In this document: positions 1 through 9,663 of the stretch, in pieces
Position numbering within the stretch: the stretch's first letter is position 1
How the letters are laid out: each line of letters begins with the position of its first letter
DNA from: Campylobacter sp. RM10537
GTDB taxonomy: Bacteria; Campylobacterota; Campylobacteria; Campylobacterales; Campylobacteraceae
Length of the DNA stretch: 64,000 nt
Assembly (NCBI RefSeq): GCF_022369435.1
Contig: NZ_CP059597.1
Span: 1,240,001 to 1,304,000, forward strand
Direction of reading: 5' to 3'
Notes under the pieces: model-generated
Told to the model about the DNA's origin: nothing
Databases searched by the model: none
Seen by the model: the letters and a program-made list of their open reading frames with translations, nothing else
Program-made: the position numbers and the translations under genes

Positions 1-1899
1 ATTTTTTGAAGTAGTATTGATATTGACATTCCCACCTGCTTGAATAGAAGCTTGTTTAGCATCTAAGTTATTAACATACTTTAAAATATCAATTCCGGCT
101 TCCATATTCCAACGTTTAAAAAGTGTATCACCATAATTAGCCCAACCATTACCTTTAATTTTTTCATCAGAGCTTTGAATAGAGCCTGTTAAACTTGCAT
201 TATTATTCAATTCTTTTACTTCAATGTTAATGTCTTTGTTAGCGACAATCAAACCATTATTATCAATAATATCAGCATTTAAATAAGCATTATTTAAACT
301 ATTAAAAGTAGAATTATTGGTAATATGCGAAGCAGTTGCTTTCAAATCATTGCGTGCCAAGAAATATCCATCATTGATTATACTCCCTCTCGCATTAAGA
401 GTTAAATCCTTTCCACTAGCAACAAGATTTTTATTAAAAATATCTTTTGCCTCAAGTCCTATTGAAGAAGAATTTTCAAGCTTTGAATTAATATATAAAT
501 CACCCAAACTTTTAATATCAAGTAAATTTTTTGCATATAAATTACCATTATTAAGGGTTAAATTTTTATTAGCTTGTAAATAAATATTATTTTGACTAAA
601 AATTTTTCCCTGATTAATAAAATCATCATTGTTTAAAGTTAAATATACATCTTTATTTGCTGAAATTTTGCCTTGGTTTTCAAAAAATCCTGTATTGATT
701 TTCACATCGTCTAAAGTATTTATAGAACCAAAATTGATCGTTTTATTTTTAGCATGTAAATCTAAATTATCAGTATCAATTTGTGAATTTTCTACATTAA
801 TTTTAAACACATCCTTAGTCTCTTTATTAAAATGAGTTTGTTTTGCATTTTCAAAATCTTGAGCATCAATTTTAATATTTTTACCTCTATATAATCCCTC
901 ATTAGTGATTTTTCCATCAGCATTTAATCTTATATTATCTGCATCAATCAAAGAAGTTGTAACATCTCTGGCATTTACATCAATACTTCCTCCTTGATTT
1001 ACGCCAAGACCTTGAAATTCTGCATTACCATTGACTTTAACAATAATATCTTTAAGGCCTCTTATAATTCCAGTGTGTCTTACACCAACACCCTCTTCTG
1101 TGCTAACAAGGGTAACTGTATTTGCATACATAGAACCTAAATTCCTACCATCAATTCCATAATCAATCTTATCATTTGTTTGTCTTGAAGCAAGAATTTT
1201 AGGAATATTGTTATTGCTTAAATCTATTTTATTAAGTCCAGCTATAAAATTAATATTAGATAAGTATCTTCCTGATTGATAATGAGCAATATTACCAGCA
1301 ATACCTATGCTACGACTAATTACATTGAAATAATCTCCATCAACTACAACACCTTTTTCTCCAATATCTATTCTACCATTGCTTGTTGTTTCTGTTGTAA
1401 AATCTCCATTAAATTTACCCGCGCTAAGAGTAACTCCTTTGGTATTCAAAAAAGTTGCCCCATTAACACTAAAACCATTTTCATTGGCAAAAATTAAATT
1501 AGCACTTTTTCCAAATACCTCAACAGGGCCATTAATATTAGAACCTTGTTTACTGAAAATTTCATTAATGATAGTATTGGCATTTTGTTTTAAATTAGGA
1601 TTTTTATTTACCCATCCACCAATTTGAGAATTGCCATCAATTAAGCTATTATTAAAAATAACCCCATCTTTAACATTAAAATCTTCAAATTGATTATGCG
1701 AAACTCCATTTTTATTTGGATTTTTAATATTAATTACATCTGTATTATTGCTAGATTTTACCATATCAGTAGTTCTTGAAACAATAATATTACCATTTCT
1801 TTGACGCAAATCTGCTGATAGCAGTACGCAAGGAAACAAAGCACTAAGAAGCGTTAAGTTTAACGACAAACGAACAATTTTCTTTTTATTGAATTCCAT
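1..1899 (-). CDS. Filamentous haemagglutinin/TpsA-type exoprotein, N-terminal part (gene runs off the left edge)
   Basis: The frame is open without a stop for 633 codons from ATG at 1899 to position 1, preceded by a strong AGGAGGGG ribosome site. Residues 1-30 are a signal peptide (basic MEFNKKK start, then a hydrophobic core). Next comes a TPS secretion domain with the typical motifs SHNQFEDFNV, IFNNS and ANENGFSVNGATF. The remainder is repetitive, Asn-rich, beta-helix-like sequence of alternating short hydrophobic strands (NI.L.A.G.I.N style). Family knowledge: such proteins cross the outer membrane through a TpsB/FhaC partner and act as adhesins or as CdiA toxin carriers. The C-terminus that would decide this is outside the window, and no TpsB gene is visible here. 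Antisense ORFs over it are shadows. Confidence 0.88.
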   Translation of the reverse strand, partial: MEFNKKKIVRLSLNLTLLSALFPCVLLSADLRQRNGNIIVSRTTDMVKSSNNTDVINIKNPNKNGVSHNQFEDFNVKDGVIFNNSLIDGNSQIGGWVNKNPNLKQNANTIINEIFSKQGSNINGPVEVFGKSANLIFANENGFSVNGATFLNTKGVTLSAGKFNGDFTTETTSNGRIDIGEKGVVVDGDYFNVISRSIGIAGNIAHYQSGRYLSNINFIAGLNKIDLSNNNIPKILASRQTNDKIDYGIDGRNLGSMYANTVTLVSTEEGVGVRHTGIIRGLKDIIVKVNGNAEFQGLGVNQGGSIDVNARDVTTSLIDADNIRLNADGKITNEGLYRGKNIKIDAQDFENAKQTHFNKETKDVFKINVENSQIDTDNLDLHAKNKTINFGSINTLDDVKINTGFFENQGKISANKDVYLTLNNDDFINQGKIFSQNNIYLQANKNLTLNNGNLYAKNLLDIKSLGDLYINSKLENSSSIGLEAKDIFNKNLVASGKDLTLNARGSIINDGYFLARNDLKATASHITNNSTFNSLNNAYLNADIIDNNGLIVANKDINIEVKELNNNASLTGSIQSSDEKIKGNGWANYGDTLFKRWNMEAGIDILKYVNNLDAKQASIQAGGNVNINTTSKN

Positions 1900-2125
1900 A
1901 AACCCCTCCTAAAATAATATTTTAGTTATTTTAAAATAAAAATGGTAATTTTTATCAATATTTTTAAATTAAAAAATAAAAAAAATGAATTTCATTCTTT
2001 TTTTACACATTTAAAAATAAAAAAATATTAATTTATTTTTTTAAATTAATAAAAGTTATAAAAAGTATTAAAAGTTTTAAAAAATAGACGATATTATATA
2101 TAAATCTTTTCAAAATATTGCAATC

Positions 2126-2150
2126 AAGCCCTGAAAATGGGCTTTTTTTT
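2126..2150 (+). terminator. Intrinsic terminator, plus strand, with no plus-strand gene in front
   Basis: AAGCCC and GGGCTT form a 6-bp stem around a TGAAAAT loop, followed directly by a run of T on the plus strand. The neighbouring genes (exoprotein and aroC) both lie on the minus strand, so its transcript is not explained by any gene here. The last bases overlap the aroC stop codon region. On the minus strand the stem is preceded by A, not followed by T, so it is a poor aroC terminator. Confidence 0.7.
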
Positions 2151-3237
2151 ATTTTATGCTATAAATTTTTTTCAAATTATTCAAATTTGAACTTGCATTC
2201 AAAAGCAAACAATCAGCTAAAACTAAACGTATCATAGCATTAACTACAACACTTCCGCGTATACCAACACAAGGGTCATGCCTACCTTTTATTTTTAACT
2301 CTACATTATTTCCAAACTGATCGATACTTTCTTGTTTCCTAAAAATCGAAGGTGTAGGTTTAAAATGAGTTTTTAAAATAAGATCTTCTCCATTTGAAAT
2401 TCCACCTAAAATTCCTCCACTATGATTACTTAAGAATTTATTATCCTTTAAAATATCATTATTTTCAGATCCATACATTTTACTTGCATTAACACCCTCA
2501 CCTATTTCTACTGCTTTAACGGCATTAATACCCATTAGAGCATGAGCTAATTTAGAATCTAACTTATCATAAAGAACTTCCCCAAATCCTTTTATCATCC
2601 CGGTAACTCTTGTAAAAACAGATGCACCTATACTATCTTTTGAATTTTTAGCATTTAAAATTTCTGCTTTAAAACAATCCTCTAAATTAGGATCAAGACA
2701 AAAAATTTCACTTTTTTGCGCCCATTGAAAATCAAATTGACTCTCATCTAAATTTGATTTTAAATTTCCTACTCTAAAAACTCCACTTTGAACACAAATA
2801 TCAAATTCATTCAAAAGCATAGCACATACAGCACCCCCAGCTACCCTAGCAACACTTTCTCTAGCACTTGATCTTCCACCACCTCTATAATCTCTTAAGC
2901 CATATTTATGAAAATAAGTAAAATCAGCATGTGCAGGGCGAAATATGTTTTTAAAATCATCATAATCTTTAGAACGTATATTTTCATTAAAAACAACTAT
3001 GGCAATAGGATGGCCTGTGGTGTATCCCTCAAAAACTCCGCTTAAAACTTGTGCTTTATCACCCTCTTTTCTTGGAGTTGAAAATTGATTCCCGCCTTTG
3101 CGTTTATCAAGTTCATTTTGTAAAAATTCTTCATCAAATTTAACTCCAGCAGGCATCCCATCTACCACACAACCCACAGCCACCCCGTGAGACTCCCCAA
3201 AGCTTGTAAATTTTAATCTTGTACCAAAAGTATTCAT
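2149..3237 (-). CDS. aroC: Chorismate synthase
   Basis: This is the last step of the shikimate pathway: it converts 5-enolpyruvylshikimate-3-phosphate to chorismate using reduced FMN, in the cytosol. The 362-aa length is normal for the family. Visible signatures are GESHG near residue 14, the R-rich [13 protein letters not shown] segment around residues 115-130, and [14 protein letters not shown] near the C-terminus. It is the last gene of a minus-strand run rnhA-rnc-aroC and its start overlaps the rnc stop by 4 bp, which points to translational coupling. Confidence 0.97.
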   Translation of the reverse strand: MNTFGTRLKFTSFGESHGVAVGCVVDGMPAGVKFDEEFLQNELDKRKGGNQFSTPRKEGDKAQVLSGVFEGYTTGHPIAIVVFNENIRSKDYDDFKNIFRPAHADFTYFHKYGLRDYRGGGRSSARESVARVAGGAVCAMLLNEFDICVQSGVFRVGNLKSNLDESQFDFQWAQKSEIFCLDPNLEDCFKAEILNAKNSKDSIGASVFTRVTGMIKGFGEVLYDKLDSKLAHALMGINAVKAVEIGEGVNASKMYGSENNDILKDNKFLSNHSGGILGGISNGEDLILKTHFKPTPSIFRKQESIDQFGNNVELKIKGRHDPCVGIRGSVVVNAMIRLVLADCLLLNASSNLNNLKKIYSIK

Positions 3238-3911
3238 GATAAATTTTCTAATTTTTCAAGTGCAATTTTTGCAGCCATTTGCTGCGCCTCTTTTTTACTT
3301 TTTGCAATAGCTCTTGCAATTTCCTTACCCTCTAGCTTTAAAGCAATTTCAAATTGTTTTAAATGATCAGGACCAAAAGCACGCAATGTTTCATACTCTG
3401 GAGTTTTTCCTATGACACCTTGAGTAATCTCTTGCAATTTTGTTTTATAATCTTTGATCAGATTTTTTGCATCGATTTTTGGAAAATTACTTTCTATAAG
3501 ATTTAGAGCAATATTTTTTGCATATTCAAAACCTGATTCTAGGTGAATAGAACCAATAATCGCCTCTAAAGCATCAGAAAGAATAGAAGGTTTTTCTCTT
3601 CCTCCATTATTTTCTTCAGATGCACTCATAAAAATAAAATCACCCAAATTTAAACTATTGGCAATTTTTGCAAAAGATTTTTCATTGACTAAAGCAGCTC
3701 TTAATTTTGACAAATCTCCTTCAGCATCTTTTCCAAATTTATGAAATAAGTATTCCCCTACAATCAAATCAAGAACCGCATCCCCTAAAAATTCCAAACG
3801 CTCGTTATTATAAGATTTTTTACAACTTTTATGAGTAAGTGCTTGTATAAGAAGATTTTTATCTTTAAATTGATAACCTAAACTTTGTTCCAAAATCTCA
3901 ATATTTTTCAT
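3234..3911 (-). CDS. rnc: Ribonuclease III
   Basis: This endonuclease cuts double-stranded RNA, including rRNA precursors, mRNAs and sRNA duplexes. The signature [14 protein letters not shown] (about residues 35-50) supplies the acidic metal ligands; a second acidic pair lies in [11 protein letters not shown]. The C-terminal third is a double-stranded-RNA-binding domain ending [16 protein letters not shown]. Two adjacent ATGs exist (3914 and 3911). The ribosome site AAAGGA ends only 2-3 bases before the first, so the second is the better start. It overlaps the end of rnhA and is followed by aroC with a 4-bp overlap. Confidence 0.96.
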   Translation of the reverse strand: MKNIEILEQSLGYQFKDKNLLIQALTHKSCKKSYNNERLEFLGDAVLDLIVGEYLFHKFGKDAEGDLSKLRAALVNEKSFAKIANSLNLGDFIFMSASEENNGGREKPSILSDALEAIIGSIHLESGFEYAKNIALNLIESNFPKIDAKNLIKDYKTKLQEITQGVIGKTPEYETLRAFGPDHLKQFEIALKLEGKEIARAIAKSKKEAQQMAAKIALEKLENLS

Positions 3912-4338
3912 CATTTTCCTTTTGCAATTTTAAAGCAGCTTCTCTTGCTAAAAAATCACATCTTTCATTTTCCTCATGTCCATTATGCGCTTTGATCCAA
4001 AAAGCTTGAATTTGATGCGATTTTGATACTTTTAAATATTCTTTCCACAAATCTACATTTTTTTTACCTTTAAAATCCTTTTTAATCCAATTATCAAGCC
4101 ATTCATTAATACTTTGAACCATCAAATTTGAATCAGTAAAAATTTTAATTTCACAAGGCTCTTTTAGAATTTTTAAAGCCTCAATGATAGCCATTAATTC
4201 CATACGATTATTAGTAGTATTTTTTTCCGATCCAAAACCTTCTTTTTGATGCCCTTTATAGCACACTATATACGCCCATCCTCCAAAACCTGGATTATTA
4301 AGACAAGAGCCATCAGTATAAATTTCAACACATTTCAT
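3898..4338 (-). CDS. rnhA: Ribonuclease HI
   Basis: It degrades the RNA strand of RNA:DNA hybrids (R-loops, primers). The 146-aa single-domain protein shows the whole acidic active site in order: Asp in EIYTDGSC, Glu in NNRMELMA, Asp in FTDSNLM, and His/Asp in [16 protein letters not shown]. Two ATGs are adjacent; the second gives the usual M-K-x-I/V-EIYTDGS start. The gene overlaps the 3' end of the upstream TPR gene and the 5' end of rnc, so it sits inside one operon. Confidence 0.96.
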   Translation of the reverse strand: MKCVEIYTDGSCLNNPGFGGWAYIVCYKGHQKEGFGSEKNTTNNRMELMAIIEALKILKEPCEIKIFTDSNLMVQSINEWLDNWIKKDFKGKKNVDLWKEYLKVSKSHQIQAFWIKAHNGHEENERCDFLAREAALKLQKENDEKY

Positions 4339-5311
4339 CATTTTTCACTTCACAAATAATCTTACAAGTATTAAATTCATAGCACATTGGACAATGATAA
4401 AAAAATAAAGGCATTATGTTTTTACATTCTGAACAACGATAAGAAAATTCAAGTCTTGCTTTGAAAGAGTTTTCGCGTAAAATTTTTAACATTTTTAAAT
4501 TTGAATTTTTAAAAGCAAGATGACTTGGAATTTGATCTTTACCAATATAGCCTAAAGCATAAAAAAATTCTAAAAACTCTTGATTTTCCAAATTAAAAAT
4601 TTGATCTTGTTTATAAAGTAGATCACAAATATCACTAAAATTTTGCTCTAAGAATAAAGAATATTTTTCAAAAATAAAACGCCCTAGCATAGGATTATTT
4701 GATATTTTTAGCTCTAATAATTTTTGTTTTTTTTCTTCATTATTTAAATTTGAAGCATACAAGTTTAAAGCTTTTATAAATTCTTGCTCTTTCTCTACTT
4801 CTTCTCCAAGCTCAAACAAACACTCTAAAATTTCTAAATTTTCTTTATAAGCTTTTAATTTTAAATACACAATTTTAAGAAGTTTTAAAGCCTCTATATT
4901 TCTTGGACGAAGTTTTAAAGCTTGAAGCAACACTTCTTTAGCACGTTCTAAAAATCCTGCCTTAAAATAAATATTTGCTAAAGCGATAAAAATAAATTCT
5001 TGCTCATTTTTATCTTTACTTTTTTCAAGTGCTATTAAATAAATTTGAGTAGCCTTTTCAAATTCTCCGCTTTTTGTAAAAATATCAGCTAAAAAGCTCA
5101 AATTTCCAAAATTTAATCTCTCATTTTTTAATAAGTCCTTATAAATATTATCTATTTCAAATTTTTTAATGAATTTTTCAAGCTTTTGTTCTTTATCTTT
5201 ATTTGCGAACAATTTCCAAGCATGATTAGCCACAGAAACAACAAAAATTAAAACAGTTAAAATAATAAGCCCTACTAAAGGGTCTCTATATTCAACAAAG
5301 AAAAAATCCAT
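4325..5311 (-). CDS. LapB/YciM-like membrane-anchored TPR protein with C-terminal zinc-ribbon
   Basis: The 328-aa protein begins with one membrane segment (residues about 12-30). TPR-like helix repeats follow (about 60-280; for example FIFIALANIYFKAGFLERAKEVLLQAL). It ends with a four-cysteine knuckle: YRCSECKNIMPLFFYHCPMC. This order (N-terminal anchor, TPR, rubredoxin-type metal site reading Y-R-C-x-x-C then H-C-P-x-C) is that of E. coli LapB/YciM, which controls LpxC stability and LPS synthesis. The LPS role here is inferred from architecture alone. The gene heads the operon running through rnhA, rnc and aroC, with dnaG divergent. Confidence 0.72.
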   Translation of the reverse strand: MDFFFVEYRDPLVGLIILTVLIFVVSVANHAWKLFANKDKEQKLEKFIKKFEIDNIYKDLLKNERLNFGNLSFLADIFTKSGEFEKATQIYLIALEKSKDKNEQEFIFIALANIYFKAGFLERAKEVLLQALKLRPRNIEALKLLKIVYLKLKAYKENLEILECLFELGEEVEKEQEFIKALNLYASNLNNEEKKQKLLELKISNNPMLGRFIFEKYSLFLEQNFSDICDLLYKQDQIFNLENQEFLEFFYALGYIGKDQIPSHLAFKNSNLKMLKILRENSFKARLEFSYRCSECKNIMPLFFYHCPMCYEFNTCKIICEVKNDEMC

Positions 5312-5356
5312 AAACTCTCTTTAAAAATTTTATGCAAAATTATAGCTAAATCTTTG

Positions 5357-5362
5357 TATAAT
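5357..5362 (+). promoter_or_regulatory. dnaG promoter, -10 TATAAT
   Basis: A perfect TATAAT preceded by TTTG lies 20 bp before the dnaG start. Transcription would begin near 5369, which leaves a very short leader beginning almost at the AAGG ribosome site. Confidence 0.6.
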
Positions 5363-5381
5363 TTTATTTAAGGTTTTTAAA

Positions 5382-7196
5382 ATGATATCTAAAGAAAGTA
5401 TAGAAAATTTATCCCAAAGACTTAATATCGTTGATATAATTGAAAACTACATTGAAGTAAAAAAACAGGGCTCTAGCTTTGTTTGCGTATGCCCATTTCA
5501 TGCCGATAAAAATCCTTCTATGCATATTAATGTCCAAAAAGGTTTTTATCATTGTTTTGCGTGCAAGGCAGGTGGAGATGCTTTTAAATTTGTAATGGAT
5601 TATGAAAAATTAAGTTTTTATGATGCCGTAGAAAAAGTTGCCAATCTTTGCAATTTTACCCTAAATTATACTAAAGAAAAAAATGAAAATAAAAAAGATC
5701 TAAAAATCATCTTACCTAAGCTAAACGCTTATTTTAAAAATAATCTTTCCCATCATAAAGAAATTTTAGACTATCTTTACTCAAGAAAATTAGATGACAA
5801 AGATATCGCTAAATTTGAATTAGGTTTTGCAAAATCAAGCGAAGAAAGCGTAAGATTGTTGCAAAATGAAAATATATCTATTGAAGATGCTTTAGCGGTT
5901 GGAGCCCTAAAGAAAGATGAAAAAGGTGAAATTTATGCAAGTTTTATATGGCGTATTACCTTTCCAATTTATGATCAAAAAAATACACTTGTAGGTTTTG
6001 GTGGAAGAACTATAAATCCAAACGTAATGGCAAAATATGTCAATTCTCCTCAAAATATATTTTTTGATAAAAGCAGAATTTTTTACGCTTTTCATTTAGC
6101 CAAAGATGCTATTAATGCAAAAAAAGAAATGATTATTTGCGAAGGCTATATGGATGCAATTGCTTTTCATAAAGCAGGTTTTAACAACGCTGTAGCTGTT
6201 CTTGGTACTGCGCTAACTGAGCATCATTTACCTTTAATACGTCGCTACGAAGCTAAAGTTATACTTTGTTTTGATAATGACGAAGCAGGATTAAGAGCTG
6301 CTACTAGATCAGCTTTTTTACTTAGCACTCATAAAATTGATGGCAAAGTTGCCCTCTTAGAAGGAGGAAAAGATCCTGCGGAATTAGTTGCCAATAATCA
6401 AAATGCAAAACTTTACAATATACTCGAAAAGGGTATGGAACTTGGAGAATTTTATATTAGACGCATTATAGCTGATTTTACACTTGATTCAGCGCTTGAT
6501 AAACAAAAAGCTTTAGAAAGTATACAAAAATATACCTTTACCCTTGAACCCTTAGTTGCCAACTCTTATGTACAATTAGTTTCTAAACTTTTAGGCGTGG
6601 AAGAAAAATTGGTCATTTTAACAAAAAAAATTAAATCTTATAAAAATTTAAATTCCATCTCCTTAAAAATTCCAAATACAAAAACACATATTATGGAACT
6701 TGAAATTCTTAATTTTTTAAAAAACAATCCTAATATGCACGAATTTTTTAAACAAATTAGCGATAGTGTTTGTTTTAAACATAAAAATTTATTAGAAAAA
6801 ATTTTAGAAAAAAAAGGTTATGAAGATGTTGATATAAGAGAATTTGAAGAAAAAAATATCCATAAAAAATTAAATCAAAATGAATTTTTATTTGGTATTT
6901 GTAAGATTAATTTAGCTTTTTTAAACCATATTGATACCATAAACTCTGTTTTAGCTTTAAAAAAACAACTTTTTACCTTAATCGATAAGAATTTTCATAT
7001 TTTAAATAAAAATTTAACACAAGAAGAATGTTTACACTTTTTAAAAGAATATTTATTGCTTTTAAAAAATGAAAAAGATGAAATAAAACTAGAACAATTA
7101 TTTAAAAGCTTAAATAAAATTTTTTCTTTAAAAAATTTCAACGCAAAAGAGTTAAATATAAATTTTACACAAGAACACAATGAAGAACCTTTTTAA
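5382..7196 (+). CDS. dnaG: DNA primase
   Basis: It makes RNA primers at the replication fork. The 604-aa protein has the N-terminal CHC2 zinc site (Cys37, His40, Cys58, Cys61 in CPFH...CFAC). The catalytic TOPRIM core follows, with EGYMDAIAFHKAG near residue 253 and DNDEAG near 298. The C-terminal third is lysine- and phenylalanine-rich and should bind the replicative helicase. It stands alone on the plus strand, divergent from the LapB-like operon. Confidence 0.97.
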   Translation: MISKESIENLSQRLNIVDIIENYIEVKKQGSSFVCVCPFHADKNPSMHINVQKGFYHCFACKAGGDAFKFVMDYEKLSFYDAVEKVANLCNFTLNYTKEKNENKKDLKIILPKLNAYFKNNLSHHKEILDYLYSRKLDDKDIAKFELGFAKSSEESVRLLQNENISIEDALAVGALKKDEKGEIYASFIWRITFPIYDQKNTLVGFGGRTINPNVMAKYVNSPQNIFFDKSRIFYAFHLAKDAINAKKEMIICEGYMDAIAFHKAGFNNAVAVLGTALTEHHLPLIRRYEAKVILCFDNDEAGLRAATRSAFLLSTHKIDGKVALLEGGKDPAELVANNQNAKLYNILEKGMELGEFYIRRIIADFTLDSALDKQKALESIQKYTFTLEPLVANSYVQLVSKLLGVEEKLVILTKKIKSYKNLNSISLKIPNTKTHIMELEILNFLKNNPNMHEFFKQISDSVCFKHKNLLEKILEKKGYEDVDIREFEEKNIHKKLNQNEFLFGICKINLAFLNHIDTINSVLALKKQLFTLIDKNFHILNKNLTQEECLHFLKEYLLLLKNEKDEIKLEQLFKSLNKIFSLKNFNAKELNINFTQEHNEEPF

Positions 7197-7280
7197 GATA
7201 AATTATAAAAAAGTGTCTAATTTACCTTTTTTTAAACACAATCACGCTAAAGTATAGAAATTTTTTTAAGGATTGATTTG

Positions 7281-7553
7281 ATGATGCCTTTTAGTGATGA
7301 AGAACTTATAAATCCTGTAAAATCAAGTTTAAAAAAAAGTATTCCCATGTTAGAACGTGATGGGGGAGGACTTGAATTTTTAGGAATTAAAAATGGAATA
7401 GTTTATGTGCATTTAATTGGTGCTTGCAAAGGTTGTGCATCAAGTGGAACAACTTTAAAATATGGACTTGAAAGACAACTTAAAATCGATATTCATCCAG
7501 AAATTACTATTGTAAATTTAAATGGTGGAGCAGAAGAATTTGCAAAATTATAA
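7281..7553 (+). CDS. NifU C-terminal-like iron-sulfur scaffold protein
   Basis: A 90-aa single-domain protein of the NifU C-terminal/Nfu type. It shows RDGGGLEFLGI and the cluster-binding CKGCASSGTTLK (Cys-x-x-Cys). Family members hold and pass on [Fe-S] clusters in the cytosol. A TTG at 7278 precedes two ATGs; ATG 7281 has the best distance (8 nt) to the AAGGA site at 7268. It overlaps the next gene, suggesting coupling. Confidence 0.9.
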   Translation: MMPFSDEELINPVKSSLKKSIPMLERDGGGLEFLGIKNGIVYVHLIGACKGCASSGTTLKYGLERQLKIDIHPEITIVNLNGGAEEFAKL

Positions 7554-8094
7554 AAAACTCGGTATTAAGCATTTTTTAAAAAAAGATTTTAAAACTGCAA
7601 AAATATATTTTTCTTTAGCCTATGAAAAACGTAAAAATAAACGTTTATTTAATTTTATTTTACTTTGTGATTTAGCTCTAAAATTTCCAAAAGAGTCAAT
7701 TTTACTCTTTGAATTTTATTTAGAACACTACACCATAGAAAAGATTGATAAAGATTTTGAAGAAATTTTAAAAACAATAGAAACTCAACATGAACAAAAA
7801 TCTCAGTACAAAGATGAATTAGAGGATGGCTATGCTTTAAATTATCAAGATTTTTTAAAAAGCGAGGAACAAATTGGTTTTGAAAAAAGTTTTGAAAATA
7901 TTATACATAGTGCAAAATTAGTCATTGATAATCGTGATGATTTCTTAGATTTTTTAGAAAAACTTCTTGAACATGGCTATAAAGATATGACTTTAAATTA
8001 TATAGAAAGCGTTATATCTCATTTTTGGGCTAATGAAAGATTTATAAAAATCCAAGAAAAACTTATAGGGTTTAAAAGTGAAAATAAAGCTTGA
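7540..8094 (+). CDS. Conserved hypothetical protein (helical)
   Basis: I recognise it only as a conserved Campylobacter protein between the NifU-like gene and murE. It is highly charged and helical, with a TPR-like start ([20 protein letters not shown]) and no membrane segment or cysteine motif. An ATG at 7522 lies within the previous gene; a TTG at 7540 after AGAAGAA gives the N-terminus [15 protein letters not shown] and seems the more likely start. Its end overlaps murE by 17 bp. Confidence 0.7.
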   Translation: MQNYKKLGIKHFLKKDFKTAKIYFSLAYEKRKNKRLFNFILLCDLALKFPKESILLFEFYLEHYTIEKIDKDFEEILKTIETQHEQKSQYKDELEDGYALNYQDFLKSEEQIGFEKSFENIIHSAKLVIDNRDDFLDFLEKLLEHGYKDMTLNYIESVISHFWANERFIKIQEKLIGFKSENKA

Positions 8095-9358
8095 AAATAC
8101 ATTTATCACAGATAATACTTTAGAATGCGAAAAAGGTTGTTTTTTTCTAAAAACAGAGCAAAATAAACAATTTGAAAATGAAGCCTTAAAACAAGAATGT
8201 AAGATTATTGATGTTAAAGAATGCAAAAAAATACTTAATATCGACGAAAACATTAAAATTATTGGTATTACCGGAACAAACGGAAAAACAACAACTGCAG
8301 CAGCAATTTATTCTATATTACTTGATTTAGGATATAAATGCGGCCTTTGTGGAACTCGCGGTGCCTTTATAAATGATGAACAAATCGATAAAAAATCCCT
8401 TACAACATCAGCAATTTTAAAAACATTAGAGTACCTAAAAATAGCAACACAAAAAGGATGTGAATTTTTCGTTATGGAAGTAAGTTCACATGCTTTAGTA
8501 CAAAATAGGATTGAAGGTTTAAAATTTGCAGCAAAAATTTTTACTAATATCACTCAAGATCATTTAGATTTTCATCAAAATTTTGAAAATTATAAACAAG
8601 CTAAAGAACTTTTTTTTACAGATGAAAGCTTGAAATTTATCAATAAAGACGCTCTGGCAATTAAATTTAATGTAAAAAATGCTTTTACTTATGGGATAGA
8701 AAATCCTTCCTTATATCAAATCAAAGCCTATTCTTTAGAAAATGGTATTAATGCGATCGCCATGATTAAAAATACAACCTTTCACATAGAATCTCCTATG
8801 TTGGGACTTTTCAATCTTTATAATCTTCTTGCTGCAAGTGCTTGCGTAAATGAACTTATTAAACCAAATTTAAATGATTTAGAAAAAGCTATCAATCAAT
8901 TTGGAGGAGTTTGTGGAAGAGTGGAGCAAGTTGCCGATGGAGTTATTATCGACTTCGCTCATACACCAGATGGTATAGAAAAAGTTCTTGATACTCTTAA
9001 AAATAAAAAATTAATCGTAGTTTTTGGAGCAGGAGGCAATAGAGATCGCACTAAACGACCTTTAATGGGTAAAGTTGTAGAGCATTTTGCAAAAACTGCT
9101 ATTATTACAAGCGATAATCCACGCGATGAAGATCCAAAAACTATAATCGAAGAAATCGCAAACGGTTTTAAAGAACCCAAAAAAGCTTTAATGATTGAAG
9201 ATAGAAAAGAGGCTATAAAAAAAGCTTTAGAGCTTAAAGAAGAAAATGATCTAGTAGTAATCTTGGGAAAAGGGGATGAAGAAACTCAAGAAATTAAAGG
9301 GATAAAATATCCTTTTAGCGATAAATTAGTTGTAAATGAAATTTTAAGGATAAATTGA
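8078..9358 (+). CDS. murE: UDP-MurNAc-tripeptide ligase
   Basis: It adds meso-diaminopimelate to UDP-MurNAc-L-Ala-D-Glu in peptidoglycan synthesis. The ATP-binding [10 protein letters not shown] lies near residue 67. The motif SDNPRDEDP (about 349) is the form that selects diaminopimelate instead of lysine, and GKGDEE is near the end. At 426 aa it is shorter than E. coli MurE (about 495), mostly at the N-terminus, which seems typical for this group. The start is GTG inside the previous gene. The TGATG junction couples it to the ybaB-like gene. Confidence 0.95.
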   Translation: MKIKLENTFITDNTLECEKGCFFLKTEQNKQFENEALKQECKIIDVKECKKILNIDENIKIIGITGTNGKTTTAAAIYSILLDLGYKCGLCGTRGAFINDEQIDKKSLTTSAILKTLEYLKIATQKGCEFFVMEVSSHALVQNRIEGLKFAAKIFTNITQDHLDFHQNFENYKQAKELFFTDESLKFINKDALAIKFNVKNAFTYGIENPSLYQIKAYSLENGINAIAMIKNTTFHIESPMLGLFNLYNLLAASACVNELIKPNLNDLEKAINQFGGVCGRVEQVADGVIIDFAHTPDGIEKVLDTLKNKKLIVVFGAGGNRDRTKRPLMGKVVEHFAKTAIITSDNPRDEDPKTIIEEIANGFKEPKKALMIEDRKEAIKKALELKEENDLVVILGKGDEETQEIKGIKYPFSDKLVVNEILRIN

Positions 9359-9663
9359 TGTTTGATAATATAGACTTTTCTAAAATGGGAGAAATTTTAA
9401 ATCAAGTTCAAGAAAAAGCAAAAAACATAGAATTAGAACTTGCAAATAAAGAATTTAGTGCAAAAAGTGGCGCAGGACTTGTTAAAGTTAGTGCAAATGG
9501 CAAAGGGGAAATTATTGATGTAAGTATTGATGATTCCTTGCTCGAGGATAAAGAATCGATGCAAATTTTGTTAATATCTGCTATCAATGATGTTTTAACT
9601 ATGGTAGCACAAAATCGCAACAGTATAAGCAGTGATATTTTAGGAGGCTTTGGAAAATTATGA
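9358..9663 (+). CDS. YbaB/EbfC family nucleoid-associated protein
   Basis: The 101-aa small helical protein matches the YbaB/EbfC fold: an N-terminal Q/K-rich helix, then GAGLVKVSANGKGEIIDVSID, then a C-terminal helix ending in DILGGFGKL. Family members bind DNA as dimers. ATG 9358 overlaps the murE stop and has AAGGA 7 nt upstream. The gene end overlaps the next start. Confidence 0.88.
   Translation: MFDNIDFSKMGEILNQVQEKAKNIELELANKEFSAKSGAGLVKVSANGKGEIIDVSIDDSLLEDKESMQILLISAINDVLTMVAQNRNSISSDILGGFGKL

Noticed and set aside
317-1627. Several plus-strand ORFs over the exoprotein gene
   Set aside because: They are antisense to an intact, signal-bearing minus-strand frame, have no ribosome sites and low-complexity translations.
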